A DNA stretch of 57,295 nucleotides from NCBI GenBank assembly GCA_030682385.1, contig JAUXOG010000054.1, positions 1 through 57,295 on the forward strand, read 5' to 3'. This document shows positions 45,953-53,739 of the stretch, piece by piece (the stretch's first letter is position 1; the number at the start of each line of letters is the position of its first letter). The notes below the pieces were generated by a model, which saw only the letters and a program-made list of their open reading frames with translations, did not search any database and was not told where the DNA came from. The stretch is from Bacteroidota bacterium. Lineage in GTDB: Bacteria > Bacteroidota > Ignavibacteria > UBA10030 > BY39. Made by a program: the position numbers and the translations under genes.

Positions 45953-46629
45953 TACGGGCTGTTGTTTTCGATTTAGATAATACACTCGTCGATTTTATGG
46001 CGATGAAGCGGCAGGCAATTAATGCCGCTGTAGATGCGATGATTGATGCAGGCATCGGTTTGCAAAAATCTGAAATCCACCAACGTATAGATGCAATTTA
46101 TCAGGAACGTGGAATCGAGTTCCAAAAAGTTTTCGACGAACTTTTGTATGATATATTTCAAAAAGTCGATTATAAAATTTTATCGGCTGGAATAATTGCA
46201 TACAGGCGGGCGCGTGAAGCTGCACTCGTTCCGTATCCTCACGTTTATATGACGCTGATAGAATTAGCAAAGATGGGGATGAAGTTAGCCGTTATTTCCG
46301 ATGCACCTTCGCGGGAAGCCTGGCTGCGGTTGTGTTATCTGAACCTCCACCACATATTCGATTGTATTGTTACTTTCGACGATACCGGCGAACGGAAGCC
46401 AAGCCCTGTTCCGTTTCAAAAAGTTTTAGAAATGCTGAATGTTAAAGGGGGCGATGCAATTATGATTGGCGACTGGGCTGAACGTGATATGGTGGGCGCT
46501 GCAAAAGTCGGTATGAAAACTGTTTTTGCCCGCTACGGAAACACTTTCGGAACGATCGAGTCGGGTGCCGATTACGATGTGAACGACATTCAAGAATTGA
46601 TTGAAATTGTAAAGAAAGAAAACGGATGA
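45949..46629 (+). CDS. HAD-superfamily hydrolase
   Basis: A 226-residue phosphatase-like protein: motif I VVFDLDNTLVDF (nucleophile D8, acid D10), motif II VISDAPSRE, motif III Lys in GERKPSPVPF and motif IV MIGDWAERDMVGA. The inserted helical cap is C1 type. It belongs to the general haloacid dehalogenase/phosphoglycolate-phosphatase-like group; substrate unknown. It overlaps both neighbours by four bases. Confidence 0.9.
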   Translation: MIRAVVFDLDNTLVDFMAMKRQAINAAVDAMIDAGIGLQKSEIHQRIDAIYQERGIEFQKVFDELLYDIFQKVDYKILSAGIIAYRRAREAALVPYPHVYMTLIELAKMGMKLAVISDAPSREAWLRLCYLNLHHIFDCIVTFDDTGERKPSPVPFQKVLEMLNVKGGDAIMIGDWAERDMVGAAKVGMKTVFARYGNTFGTIESGADYDVNDIQELIEIVKKENG

Positions 46630-46997
46630 TAAGCGGCATCGGAATAGATGTAGTGGAAATACATCGCATGAAGAAGATTATTAATGAGTGGGGAAATACT
46701 TTTTTAGAAAAAATATTTACCGAAAACGAACTGAGCTATGCTCAATCGAAAAAAGAATATGTTCAGCATTTAGCCGCTCGTTTTGCCGCCAAAGAAGCTG
46801 TCGCAAAAGCAATATCGACCGGCTGGTCGGGTGGCTTCCGGTGGAAGGATGTTGAAGTAACCAACGATGAATCTGGGAAACCTACAATAATTTTATCTGG
46901 GAAAATATCAGAAACTTTTAATAAACACAATATATTTATCTCGCTATCGCATTCCGAAAATGTAGTAGTAGCGTTTGCGGTGGTTGAGGCGAAATAA
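46626..46997 (+). CDS. acpS: Holo-[acyl-carrier-protein] synthase
   Basis: A 123-residue enzyme that transfers 4'-phosphopantetheine from CoA to apo-ACP for fatty-acid synthesis. The Mg-binding Asp is D8 in GIGIDVVEIHRM, and the second acidic site is the Glu of RFAAKEAVAKAI. Length is normal for AcpS. It is the last gene of the plus-strand operon and overlaps the HAD gene. Confidence 0.94.
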   Translation: MISGIGIDVVEIHRMKKIINEWGNTFLEKIFTENELSYAQSKKEYVQHLAARFAAKEAVAKAISTGWSGGFRWKDVEVTNDESGKPTIILSGKISETFNKHNIFISLSHSENVVVAFAVVEAK

Positions 46998-47063
46998 GTA
47001 GTTTGTTTTTCAAAACGAATTTTCTTATTATTCATTCGAAATTAATATCAAAATGAGCAGCTT

Positions 47064-47468
47064 ATGAAACAGTTGGGGATTAAAAAACTTTATTACTCAA
47101 TCAGCGAAGTGAGTAAAATAACCGACTTAGAACAATACGTTTTAAGGTATTGGGAATCAGAGTTTGAAAATTTGCAACCGGCAAAAAACCGTGCCGGTAA
47201 CAGAATTTATACAAATAAGGACATAAAACTTATTTTGTATATCAAAAAGCTTCTTCGTGATGAGCGTTATACGATAGAAGGGGCAAAACAAGTGATGGCG
47301 TCTTATGTTCCCGAAGAAGATGGGGGCGAACAATTAGAATTGATTCCAGCAGTTTCAACAACCGGAGAGCAGGCTGCAGCTCAGCCGAAGCAGCCAGACA
47401 ACCGGTTGAGAAATGATTTAATAGAGATTAAGAAATTTTTTGAAGAATTTCTCGTAAGGTTGACTTAA
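47064..47468 (+). CDS. MerR-family transcriptional regulator
   Basis: A 134-residue protein with a MerR winged helix: YYSISEVSKITDLEQYVLRYW and AGNRIYTNKDIKLILYIKKL. The rest is an acidic, Gln-rich linker (ISPAVSTTGEQAAAQ-like region) and a short helix, with no effector domain, as in the small MerR proteins common in Bacteroidota and Chlorobi. Targets are unknown. Confidence 0.88.
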   Translation: MKQLGIKKLYYSISEVSKITDLEQYVLRYWESEFENLQPAKNRAGNRIYTNKDIKLILYIKKLLRDERYTIEGAKQVMASYVPEEDGGEQLELIPAVSTTGEQAAAQPKQPDNRLRNDLIEIKKFFEEFLVRLT

Positions 47469-47503
47469 TATTTCATTTATATATTACAAAGTGAAAAGAA
47501 TGG

Positions 47504-47656
47504 TTCGTATTATATTGTCCATGGAAGTTAATCTACTATGAAAAGTATGAAACCCGTAGCGAAGCAGTCATTCGAGAACGCGAAATAAAATCTCATAAGA
47601 AAAGAAAATTTATTGAAAATTTAATTACAACTCGGAACGTAGCGCAGCCCGGCTAG
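47504..47656 (+). pseudogene. GIY-YIG endonuclease relic
   Basis: An open frame from 47504 reads FVLY followed at once by CPWKLIYYEKYETRSEAV, then REREIKSHKKRKFIENLI, which is the C-terminal half of a YhbQ-type GIY-YIG nuclease. The central catalytic part between the FVY start and PWKLVYYE is missing, so this is an internally deleted relic. The frame runs into the tRNA-Pro gene and stops inside it. Confidence 0.75.
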
Positions 47657-47707
47657 CGCACTTGCTTGGGGTGCAAGGGGTCGCGGGTTCAAATCCCGCC
47701 GTTCCGA
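47633..47707 (+). tRNA. tRNA-Pro (anticodon GGG)
   Basis: A full cloverleaf: acceptor arms CGGAACG/CGTTCCG, D arm GCGC/GCGC, anticodon stem CTTGC/GCAAG around loop TTGGGGT with anticodon GGG, T arm GCGGG-TTCAAAT-CCCGC and discriminator A. The 3' CCA is not encoded. Confidence 0.95.
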
Positions 47708-47713
47708 CAAAGC

Positions 47714-47740
47714 AAAGCCTCCACTACAGGAGGCTTTTTT
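47714..47740 (+). terminator. Terminator after tRNA-Pro
   Basis: AGCCTCC (47716-47722) pairs with GGAGGCT (47729-47735) around a six-base loop, followed by a T-run. Confidence 0.85.
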
Positions 47741-47779
47741 ATTTGATGAAATTCAGGGGGATAGTAGAAATGGAATCCT

Positions 47780-47807
47780 GTAGAGACACACCATGGCGTG
47801 TCTCTAC
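47780..47807. repeat. GTAGAGACAC...GTGTCTCTAC palindrome
   Basis: A 28-base palindrome with central CCATGG and one wobble pair. The same design (GTAGAGACGCGCCATGGCG) is a well-known dispersed repeat in several bacterial phyla. Confidence 0.75.
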
Positions 47808-47813
47808 TAGTTT

Positions 47814-47933
47814 GCTTGTGGTGAGCGAGGAGCTACGCGACGAGTCGAACCAGATCGTACTCTGCTGAAATCAGATAAGTAAATTAGAATTAAACCCCAT
47901 TCACTGTAGTTCGACGAGTCTCGTCGACCTACA
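47814..47933. repeat. REP-like elements between tRNA-Pro and the cas operon
   Basis: CTTGTGGTGAGCGAGG begins at 47814 and continues to CGAGTCGAACCA (to about 47850), a copy of the repeat at 20195. At 47904-47932 TGTAGTTCGACGAG faces TCGTCGACCTACA, an imperfect palindrome. Together with the preceding element this makes a repeat cluster of about 150 bases with no gene. Confidence 0.65.
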
Positions 47934-48013
47934 TTTAGATTCACTTATGTTGTTTGACTTTAAAATTCTTTTTTCTCATATTTCAAGTGGAAAAAAAAGG
48001 AAAGACAACACTT

Positions 48014-48826
48014 TTGAGAATTAAACTAACACTTAAAGCATTAGAAAAAAGCCCCGCTATCCCGATAAATTACCAGTATCCACTTTCGGCTGCGATTTAT
48101 AAAATCTTGAATAAAGCCGAACCTCAATTCGCCGAATTACTCCACAGCAAAGGTTACCCCACAACCCATAACCGCAGGTTTAAGTTTTTTACATTTTCAA
48201 AACTTTTCTTCAAATATCCTGCGAAGGTAAACAAGAATGTTTTATTATTGGACAGTACTGATCAACCGCAACTGCAAGTAACCTCATTTTTTGACAACAC
48301 CTTCATTCAAAATTTTATAATTGGTATATTTGAAACCCAGGAACTGCCAATAGGTTTGAGGGATGTTTGTCATACAACATTTAAAATAGAGCTTGTTGAA
48401 TCTCTGCCAGAACCTGAACTGAACGGAGATCTGAAATGCACCGCGCTTGCCCCTATAAGCGTTTCGGTAAAATCAGCAAATAATCAACCCGATTATTTGC
48501 TGGCGTTGGATAATCGTTTATCGAAGGCAATAAAAGATAATTTAATATGGAAATATAAAACCATTTATGAAACCGAACCCCAGGATAATAATTTAATATT
48601 TGCTGTTGATGAGGAGTATATTCACCGACGCGGCGGAGAGGCAAAAGTTTCTAAACTGATTACGATAAAAGAAAATGAACCCGAAGAAACAAGATTAAAA
48701 GCATTTATTGCGCCGTTCAAATTGAGCGGTTCAAAAGAGTTGATACAAATCGCATACAGATGTGGTATAGGCGAGAAGAATTCACTTGGGTTTGGCATGT
48801 TTGTAGTTGTTCATTCTGAAAATTAA
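48014..48826 (+). CDS. cas6: CRISPR pre-crRNA endonuclease Cas6 (first copy)
   Basis: A Cas6-family ribonuclease of about 270 residues. The N-terminal RRM-like domain starts RIKLTLKALEKSPAIPINYQ, and the C-terminal glycine-rich loop is RCGIGEKNSLGFGMF, the family hallmark. A likely catalytic His is in the first 60 residues (AELLHSKGY). I favour the TTG at 48014, directly before the conserved RIKL and nine bases after GGAAAG, over the further-upstream TTG at 47954. It would cut repeat RNA to make crRNAs. A second, different Cas6 follows at 50312. Confidence 0.85.
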   Translation: MRIKLTLKALEKSPAIPINYQYPLSAAIYKILNKAEPQFAELLHSKGYPTTHNRRFKFFTFSKLFFKYPAKVNKNVLLLDSTDQPQLQVTSFFDNTFIQNFIIGIFETQELPIGLRDVCHTTFKIELVESLPEPELNGDLKCTALAPISVSVKSANNQPDYLLALDNRLSKAIKDNLIWKYKTIYETEPQDNNLIFAVDEEYIHRRGGEAKVSKLITIKENEPEETRLKAFIAPFKLSGSKELIQIAYRCGIGEKNSLGFGMFVVVHSEN

Positions 48827-48841
48827 AAAAAAAATCACAAA

Positions 48842-49474
48842 TTGGAGTTCAAATTGAAAACGATATATAAACAACGAAGACGTTGGCAACCCGACGAGAC
48901 ATTAAAGTTGAAACAAATATATTCCAAATGGGGACCTTCCTATGCTGCCGAGCAGTTAGGACGGCCTTATAGCACCGTAAGCATGAAAGCACATCTCTTT
49001 GGACTTGTCTTTCAGGCACATCGTTCTTGGACGAAGGAGGAGGTTGACTTCCTACGTAGTTGGTATGGTAAGATGAAAATTCGAGAGATTGCACAGAGAC
49101 TTCGGCGACAACCACATGTTGTCTCTATGAAAGCAAAACTTCTTGGATTGAAAAGGGAGGATGGAAAGCATAATCGTTGGACAGAGGATGAAGATAAATT
49201 CGTGTGTCACTGGTATAGTAAGATGAAAATTCGAGAGATTGCACAGAAACTTCAACGAACACCCTCTACAATTTATGTGAGAGCTAATATCCTCGGAGTT
49301 AGAAAGCGGGAAAGAAAAATCTGGACTGAACACGATAATGAATTTCTGCAACACAACTACCTTACGACGCGCTGTAAGCAAATCGCACAGCATCTAGGAC
49401 GAACATTATATTCTATTTATAAACAGGCGTATAAGTTGCGATTGCGAAAATATTCAAAATACAAAATGAAATAG
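48842..49474 (+). CDS. Four-module Myb/SANT-like DNA-binding protein inside the cas operon
   Basis: A 210-residue basic protein made almost entirely of four repeats of about 48 residues, each a helix-turn-helix with a tryptophan start: RRWQPDETLKLKQIYSKW, RSWTKEEVDFLRSWYGKM, NRWTEDEDKFVCHWYSKM and KIWTEHDNEFLQHNY. Each is followed by IAQxLxRxxxxVxxKAxxLGL. The WTxEE...FLxxxY pattern is that of Myb/SANT and GcrA-like modules. Units 2 and 3 share a 36-base segment (49061- and 49212-) with one change, so at least one duplication is recent. It lies 15 bases after cas6. DNA binding is inferred; it is not a known Cas protein. Confidence 0.75.
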   Translation: MEFKLKTIYKQRRRWQPDETLKLKQIYSKWGPSYAAEQLGRPYSTVSMKAHLFGLVFQAHRSWTKEEVDFLRSWYGKMKIREIAQRLRRQPHVVSMKAKLLGLKREDGKHNRWTEDEDKFVCHWYSKMKIREIAQKLQRTPSTIYVRANILGVRKRERKIWTEHDNEFLQHNYLTTRCKQIAQHLGRTLYSIYKQAYKLRLRKYSKYKMK

Positions 49475-49488
49475 ATTAACTGTTTATC

Positions 49489-49683
49489 ATGGGTATTATG
49501 GAAGCAGATAAAAAAGAAGTACAACCCGTAATTGGAGAATTTAATGACAAACCGGTTATACAGATTCCATTGGTTGACAACGCATCGCCCGAAAATTCGT
49601 GGCAATGGTTTACGTTTGGTAAAAGTAAAGCGAAAGCAATTGTTAAGTTCTACGACGTTATTAAGAAGTTCGCGGAAGAGTAA
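49489..49683 (+). CDS. Small protein of unknown function in the cas operon
   Basis: A 64-residue acidic/basic mixed protein: MEADKKEVQPVIGEFNDKPV, then SWQWFTFGKSKAKAIVKFYD and a short C-terminal helix. The central WQWFTFGKSKA and helical tail suggest a compact fold. No family recognised. It sits 14 bases after the Myb-like gene, and the ATG at 49498 is an alternative start. Confidence 0.55.
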   Translation: MGIMEADKKEVQPVIGEFNDKPVIQIPLVDNASPENSWQWFTFGKSKAKAIVKFYDVIKKFAEE

Positions 49684-49733
49684 ATGAGGTTAAGGTCAAT
49701 TGCAATAGATAAACAAAAAGGGAAAAAAACAAA

Positions 49734-50201
49734 ATGGAAAGATGGAAACTGGTGTTGAATAATAGGAATGTCGAGGTTGATATTTCACCCGAAGATTTTG
49801 CTTGGGCCGATGCACTCGATAGTCAATACCCTTATTTGCCAAAGCGAACTTGGGTTTACATCCCATATGCTGAAGTTCCGCTGTACGAAATTGGTTTCTC
49901 GCTCGACAGATTGAATGAAATTAAGCACGGTGCAGAACCAACATTTGAAGAACAGTCCATAATACGCTGGGCAATACTGCTTACCCGTGCAGTAAGCGAA
50001 GCGGTACGAAACATTGATACAGACAAGGAGCTCGATTTCATTATCAAGGCGAGCGACATCGCACACGAACGACTCGATAACGAACAGGCATCTCGTGTTC
50101 AAAAGGCACTCCGCCAGATTTTGACCGAAACACCATTAGTCGAGTGGTACATACAAGTACAGAATAAAATTGTGGGGAAGATATTTAAAGACTTATTATA
50201 A
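49734..50201 (+). CDS. Protein of unknown function in the cas operon
   Basis: A 155-residue soluble protein with a beta-rich N-terminus (ERWKLVLNNRNVEVDISPED) and a helical C-terminal half (EEQSIIRWAILLTRAVSEAV, LDFIIKASDIAHERLDNEQA). No catalytic motif is visible. A purine-rich ribosome-binding site lies upstream. Its place between two cas6 genes suggests a role in the locus or passenger status; neither can be shown. Confidence 0.6.
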   Translation: MERWKLVLNNRNVEVDISPEDFAWADALDSQYPYLPKRTWVYIPYAEVPLYEIGFSLDRLNEIKHGAEPTFEEQSIIRWAILLTRAVSEAVRNIDTDKELDFIIKASDIAHERLDNEQASRVQKALRQILTETPLVEWYIQVQNKIVGKIFKDLL

Positions 50202-50311
50202 TACAAATGATAAAAATAGCAAACTGAAAATTGAAGCTTGTGAAAAGAAAAAGATATGAGTAACTTTGAACGAACTATGAAAAAGCTAAAAATGGAAAAG
50301 GAAAAATAAAC
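50202..50311. other. Intergenic leader ahead of the second cas6
   Basis: A purine-rich 110-base stretch with no hairpin. A 17-codon ATG frame (50256-50309) ends two bases before the cas6 ATG and probably just reflects the A-rich ribosome-binding region. Confidence 0.4.
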
Positions 50312-50968
50312 ATGAGACTTTATTTTGATTTAACACCGAACACTGAACCAGTACCATTTGATTACCAACATTTCTTGATTGGTGCATTACACAAATGGCT
50401 TGGTTTAAATAAAATTCATGATGATGTTAGTTTATATTCTTTAAGCTGGCTATTTGAGGGTAAGATAGAAAATGACAATTTGGATTTCCCTAACGGTTCA
50501 AAGTGGTTTATAAGCTTCTTTGATATCGAATCTGCTAAGTTGGTTTTAAAAAATGTATTGACTGAACCTGAAGTTTGCTGTGGTATGAAAGTAAAGGAGG
50601 TAAAAATTCAAGATACTCCACAATTTGGTACGGCATATAGATTTATGGTCGCAAGTCCTGTTCTAATTCGAAAATATGATGGAGTAGGATTAAAACACCT
50701 TTTATATGATAACCCTGAAACAGATGCATTGCTGACCCAGACACTAAAAACAAAGTTAGGAAAAGCGGGCATGATTGCAGATAGAGTTCAAGTGAGATTT
50801 GATAGAACATATACAAAAGCGAGAACGAAGCTTGTTACGATCAAAGGAATACAGAACCGAGCAAGCTTGTGCCCAATTATAGTTGAAGGCAATCAAGAAG
50901 TTGTATCATTTGCGTGGGATGTTGGTGTTGGTCATTCAACGGGTAGTGGTTTCGGAGCACTTTGTTAA
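50312..50968 (+). CDS. cas6: Cas6-family endonuclease (second copy)
   Basis: A 218-residue Cas6: an RRM-like start MRLYFDLTPNTEPVPFDYQH, a middle segment KEVKIQDTPQFGTAYRFMVA (the usual strand before the second RRM), and the C-terminal glycine-rich loop WDVGVGHSTGSGFGALC. The His near residue 20 (DYQHFLIGALHKWLG) is a candidate catalytic residue. It is shorter and clearly not a duplicate of the first Cas6. Its neighbours cas5 and cas3 make it the likely processing enzyme for this effector. Confidence 0.8.
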   Translation: MRLYFDLTPNTEPVPFDYQHFLIGALHKWLGLNKIHDDVSLYSLSWLFEGKIENDNLDFPNGSKWFISFFDIESAKLVLKNVLTEPEVCCGMKVKEVKIQDTPQFGTAYRFMVASPVLIRKYDGVGLKHLLYDNPETDALLTQTLKTKLGKAGMIADRVQVRFDRTYTKARTKLVTIKGIQNRASLCPIIVEGNQEVVSFAWDVGVGHSTGSGFGALC

Positions 50969-50989
50969 ATTATTGGAAAGGAAAAACTA

Positions 50990-51562
50990 ATGCTTTATAT
51001 CATAAAATATAGCGGTCCATTTGGATTTATCAAACCGTGGACGGCAGTACGAGATGGTGAAACTTTTAGTCAACAGTTTTTAACACCATCAATTGTGTTG
51101 GGAATTGAATTAAAACTATTTCCGGAATTGTTGGGTAATTCTTCCGTACAAAAAATTAAAAGGCATCGTTTATCCTACAAATCAATTTCTATACAGCAAG
51201 AACAAATTCATCCAAAATCATTTATTGTGAAAAGGCAAATTGCATCCAGACCCAAAGCAATATTGAATAGAGGTGTAATGATAAATCCCGTCCTCCATTT
51301 GGCATTTGAAAATTTGCAAGACGCAGAGAAGGCCTCGATGGAACATATCTGCCTTTGTAGAAATGAGGATCTTTTATTTCCAGAAGAAGAAATAAGAACA
51401 ATGAGCGAAGATGATTTTAATATGATAGAAGGTTTCGAGCTAATCTTTGGTAAAAGCGAAGAATCTTTTATGGTTGGTTTCAACCGTTTTGAAAATGCAA
51501 ATCCAATGTATGGACGAATGGAAATTCACGGGAATCCAGTAAAAAGTGAATCAGAAGAATGA
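50990..51562 (+). CDS. cas5: Cas5-like RAMP protein
   Basis: A 190-residue protein with a Cas5-type start, LYIIKYSGPFGFIKPWTAVR, and GETFSQQFLTPSIVLGIELK, where the FxxP-to-LxPS pattern matches the conserved N-terminal RRM region of Cas5. It would cap the 5' handle of crRNA in a Cascade complex. The sequence is divergent from I-B, I-C and I-E references I know, so the subtype is uncertain. The stop overlaps the cas3 start by four bases (ATGA). Confidence 0.7.
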   Translation: MLYIIKYSGPFGFIKPWTAVRDGETFSQQFLTPSIVLGIELKLFPELLGNSSVQKIKRHRLSYKSISIQQEQIHPKSFIVKRQIASRPKAILNRGVMINPVLHLAFENLQDAEKASMEHICLCRNEDLLFPEEEIRTMSEDDFNMIEGFELIFGKSEESFMVGFNRFENANPMYGRMEIHGNPVKSESEE

Positions 51563-53721
51563 GTGATAATATTCATTTGCTCCTTGCTAAAGGAGAAAAA
51601 AATGGCGGGACAAAACTTATTGATCATATTCAATATGTTGTTTCTGCTGTTCAAAAAGTGGCATCAAATTCAAACCTTGATTTAGATATAGCGCGAATAG
51701 GTGCGGTACTGCATGATCTTGGTAAAATTCACCCTTCGTTCCAAAACAAGTTGAAGAAAGATGAGTTTGATCCACTTGATTTCCTTACTGAAATACCATT
51801 AAGACATGAAATATCATCAATTTTATTTTTGCCCGTTTTCCCACAATCAAAATGGGCTTATTTAATTGAAATGGTGATTGGCCATCATAAGTCAGTTAAA
51901 GCACAAGTCGATAATTCAAACGGGAAAGGGATACTTGATTTAGTAAATGCTTATGGTGATAAACCTATTTTTGAAAGACACGCAGAACATTGGGAGTTGT
52001 GGTCAAATTCTGCATTTGATGTTCTGAAATATTTTGGTTATGACACAAAAGTTATTAACAAAGCTGAAGCAGAAGGAGCTTTCAAGTATACGGTTGATTA
52101 TTGTGAAAGAGAGAAATTGGGCTGGTCTGAATGGCGTGGTTTATTAGTTGCTGCCGATCATTTTGCTTCTGCATTAATAGAACAAACTGAAGAACAAATC
52201 AGAAAATCTTTTCATAAACCAGATCTTAGTTTTTTCTTTGATGATAAAAGAAGAAGTGATTTATATCACTTGTCAATTGTAAATACATCTGATAAACGTC
52301 CTCATACTCTTGTAGTTGCCCCAACTGGAGCTGGTAAAACAGATTTTCTAATCAAACGTTGTAAAGGAAGAATTTTTTATACATTGCCTTTTCAAGCATC
52401 CATCAACGCGATGTATAAGAGAATAAAAGATACTTGTCCGAATGATGATATTCGTGTATTGCACGCTTCAAGCAAACTGATTATTGATAAAACAAATAAA
52501 GTATATGAAGAAAAATTATTACAACCGTTAAGCGGCGCTTCAATAAAAGTATTGACTCCGTATCAAATCGCTTCAGTTGCATTAGGGACAAAGGGCTATG
52601 AAGCAATAGCTCTCGATCTTTATGGTACTGATGTAATTCTTGATGAAATACATTCTTATACTGAAGTATCAATGGCTATTGTTTATGAGATTATAAAAGT
52701 GCTTATAAGGTTGAATTGTAAAATCCACGTTGGAAGTGCAACTATGCCAACAGAATTGCAAAATATTATTTATAGTTTATTAGGTGGTGAGTCGTTTGCT
52801 TATCGCGTAACATTAACAGAAAAGGAACTTAAAACTTTCAACAGACACATCATTCATAAAAATGAAAGTTTTGAAGAAACTCTTGAGATAATCAAGGATG
52901 CTTTAAATAATCAAGAAAAAGTTCTTATTGTATGTAACCGTGTAAATACAGCTCAAGAAAGATTTGATGTAATTGATCATTTATTCCCATCGATTCCCAA
53001 AATGCTTTTACATAGCAGATATAAGAGAATCGATAGATCATATTTAGAAGAAAAAATCAAAAAAGAATTTGATGAAAAGGATGCCCCATGTATCGTTGTA
53101 TCGACACAAGTTGTTGAAGTAAGCTTGGATATTAGTTTTGATAGAATGATTACCGATGCCGCGCCTCTGGATAGTTTAATTCAAAGATTCGGTAGAATAA
53201 ACAGAAGGCGTAATATTAATACAATTGGAGTATTTAAAAATGTTCATGTAATAAAACCGCCTCAAAAGAAAAACGATACTTTACCCTATAGATACGAAAT
53301 TGTTGAAAAAAGTTTTGATGAACTGCCAAATGAATCTTTGTTAGAAGAAAATGAGATTCAGTGTATTTTGGATAAAGTTTATCCCTCTATAAATATCGGG
53401 ACACTAATTTCCCATAGCATAATAAACGAAAATGGATTTCGCATTCCCAAGTTATGCGATTACCCAAAATCCGTATTGCTAGAGATGCTTGAGATTGAAA
53501 CCGCCAGCTGCATTATTGAATCGGATAAAGAGAAATATCTAAAAGCTAAAGCAGAAGAAAAAATTCCTTATGAGATACCAATCTCTGCAAAAATGATTTT
53601 TAGTAAAAAGTTACAAACTGTTGGACGTTTAGAATGCGGTTCGTGGCCATTTATTATACCCGATGAATTGTACGACTCAACTAAAGGACTTGTATTAAAA
53701 GAAGTATCAAATTTTTTATAA
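51559..53721 (+). CDS. cas3: CRISPR-associated helicase-nuclease Cas3
   Basis: A 720-residue Cas3. The HD nuclease comes first: H52-D53 in AVLHDLGKIHPSFQ, plus RHEISS and IGHHKSVKAQ supplying further metal ligands. The SF2 helicase follows with Walker A VVAPTGAGKTDFL (about 254), DEIH in VILDEIHSY (about 360), GSATMP, and motif VI SLIQRFGRINRR. It would degrade DNA after Cascade recognises a protospacer. Its position between cas5 and the Cas8-like gene is unusual. Confidence 0.94.
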   Translation: MSDNIHLLLAKGEKNGGTKLIDHIQYVVSAVQKVASNSNLDLDIARIGAVLHDLGKIHPSFQNKLKKDEFDPLDFLTEIPLRHEISSILFLPVFPQSKWAYLIEMVIGHHKSVKAQVDNSNGKGILDLVNAYGDKPIFERHAEHWELWSNSAFDVLKYFGYDTKVINKAEAEGAFKYTVDYCEREKLGWSEWRGLLVAADHFASALIEQTEEQIRKSFHKPDLSFFFDDKRRSDLYHLSIVNTSDKRPHTLVVAPTGAGKTDFLIKRCKGRIFYTLPFQASINAMYKRIKDTCPNDDIRVLHASSKLIIDKTNKVYEEKLLQPLSGASIKVLTPYQIASVALGTKGYEAIALDLYGTDVILDEIHSYTEVSMAIVYEIIKVLIRLNCKIHVGSATMPTELQNIIYSLLGGESFAYRVTLTEKELKTFNRHIIHKNESFEETLEIIKDALNNQEKVLIVCNRVNTAQERFDVIDHLFPSIPKMLLHSRYKRIDRSYLEEKIKKEFDEKDAPCIVVSTQVVEVSLDISFDRMITDAAPLDSLIQRFGRINRRRNINTIGVFKNVHVIKPPQKKNDTLPYRYEIVEKSFDELPNESLLEENEIQCILDKVYPSINIGTLISHSIINENGFRIPKLCDYPKSVLLEMLEIETASCIIESDKEKYLKAKAEEKIPYEIPISAKMIFSKKLQTVGRLECGSWPFIIPDELYDSTKGLVLKEVSNFL

Positions 53722-53739
53722 GTAGAACGGAGTTTAATT

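Noticed and set aside
50256-50309. 17-codon frame MSNFERTMKKLKMEKEK before the second cas6
   Set aside because: Too short, A-rich and ends within the ribosome-binding region; no support as a leader peptide.
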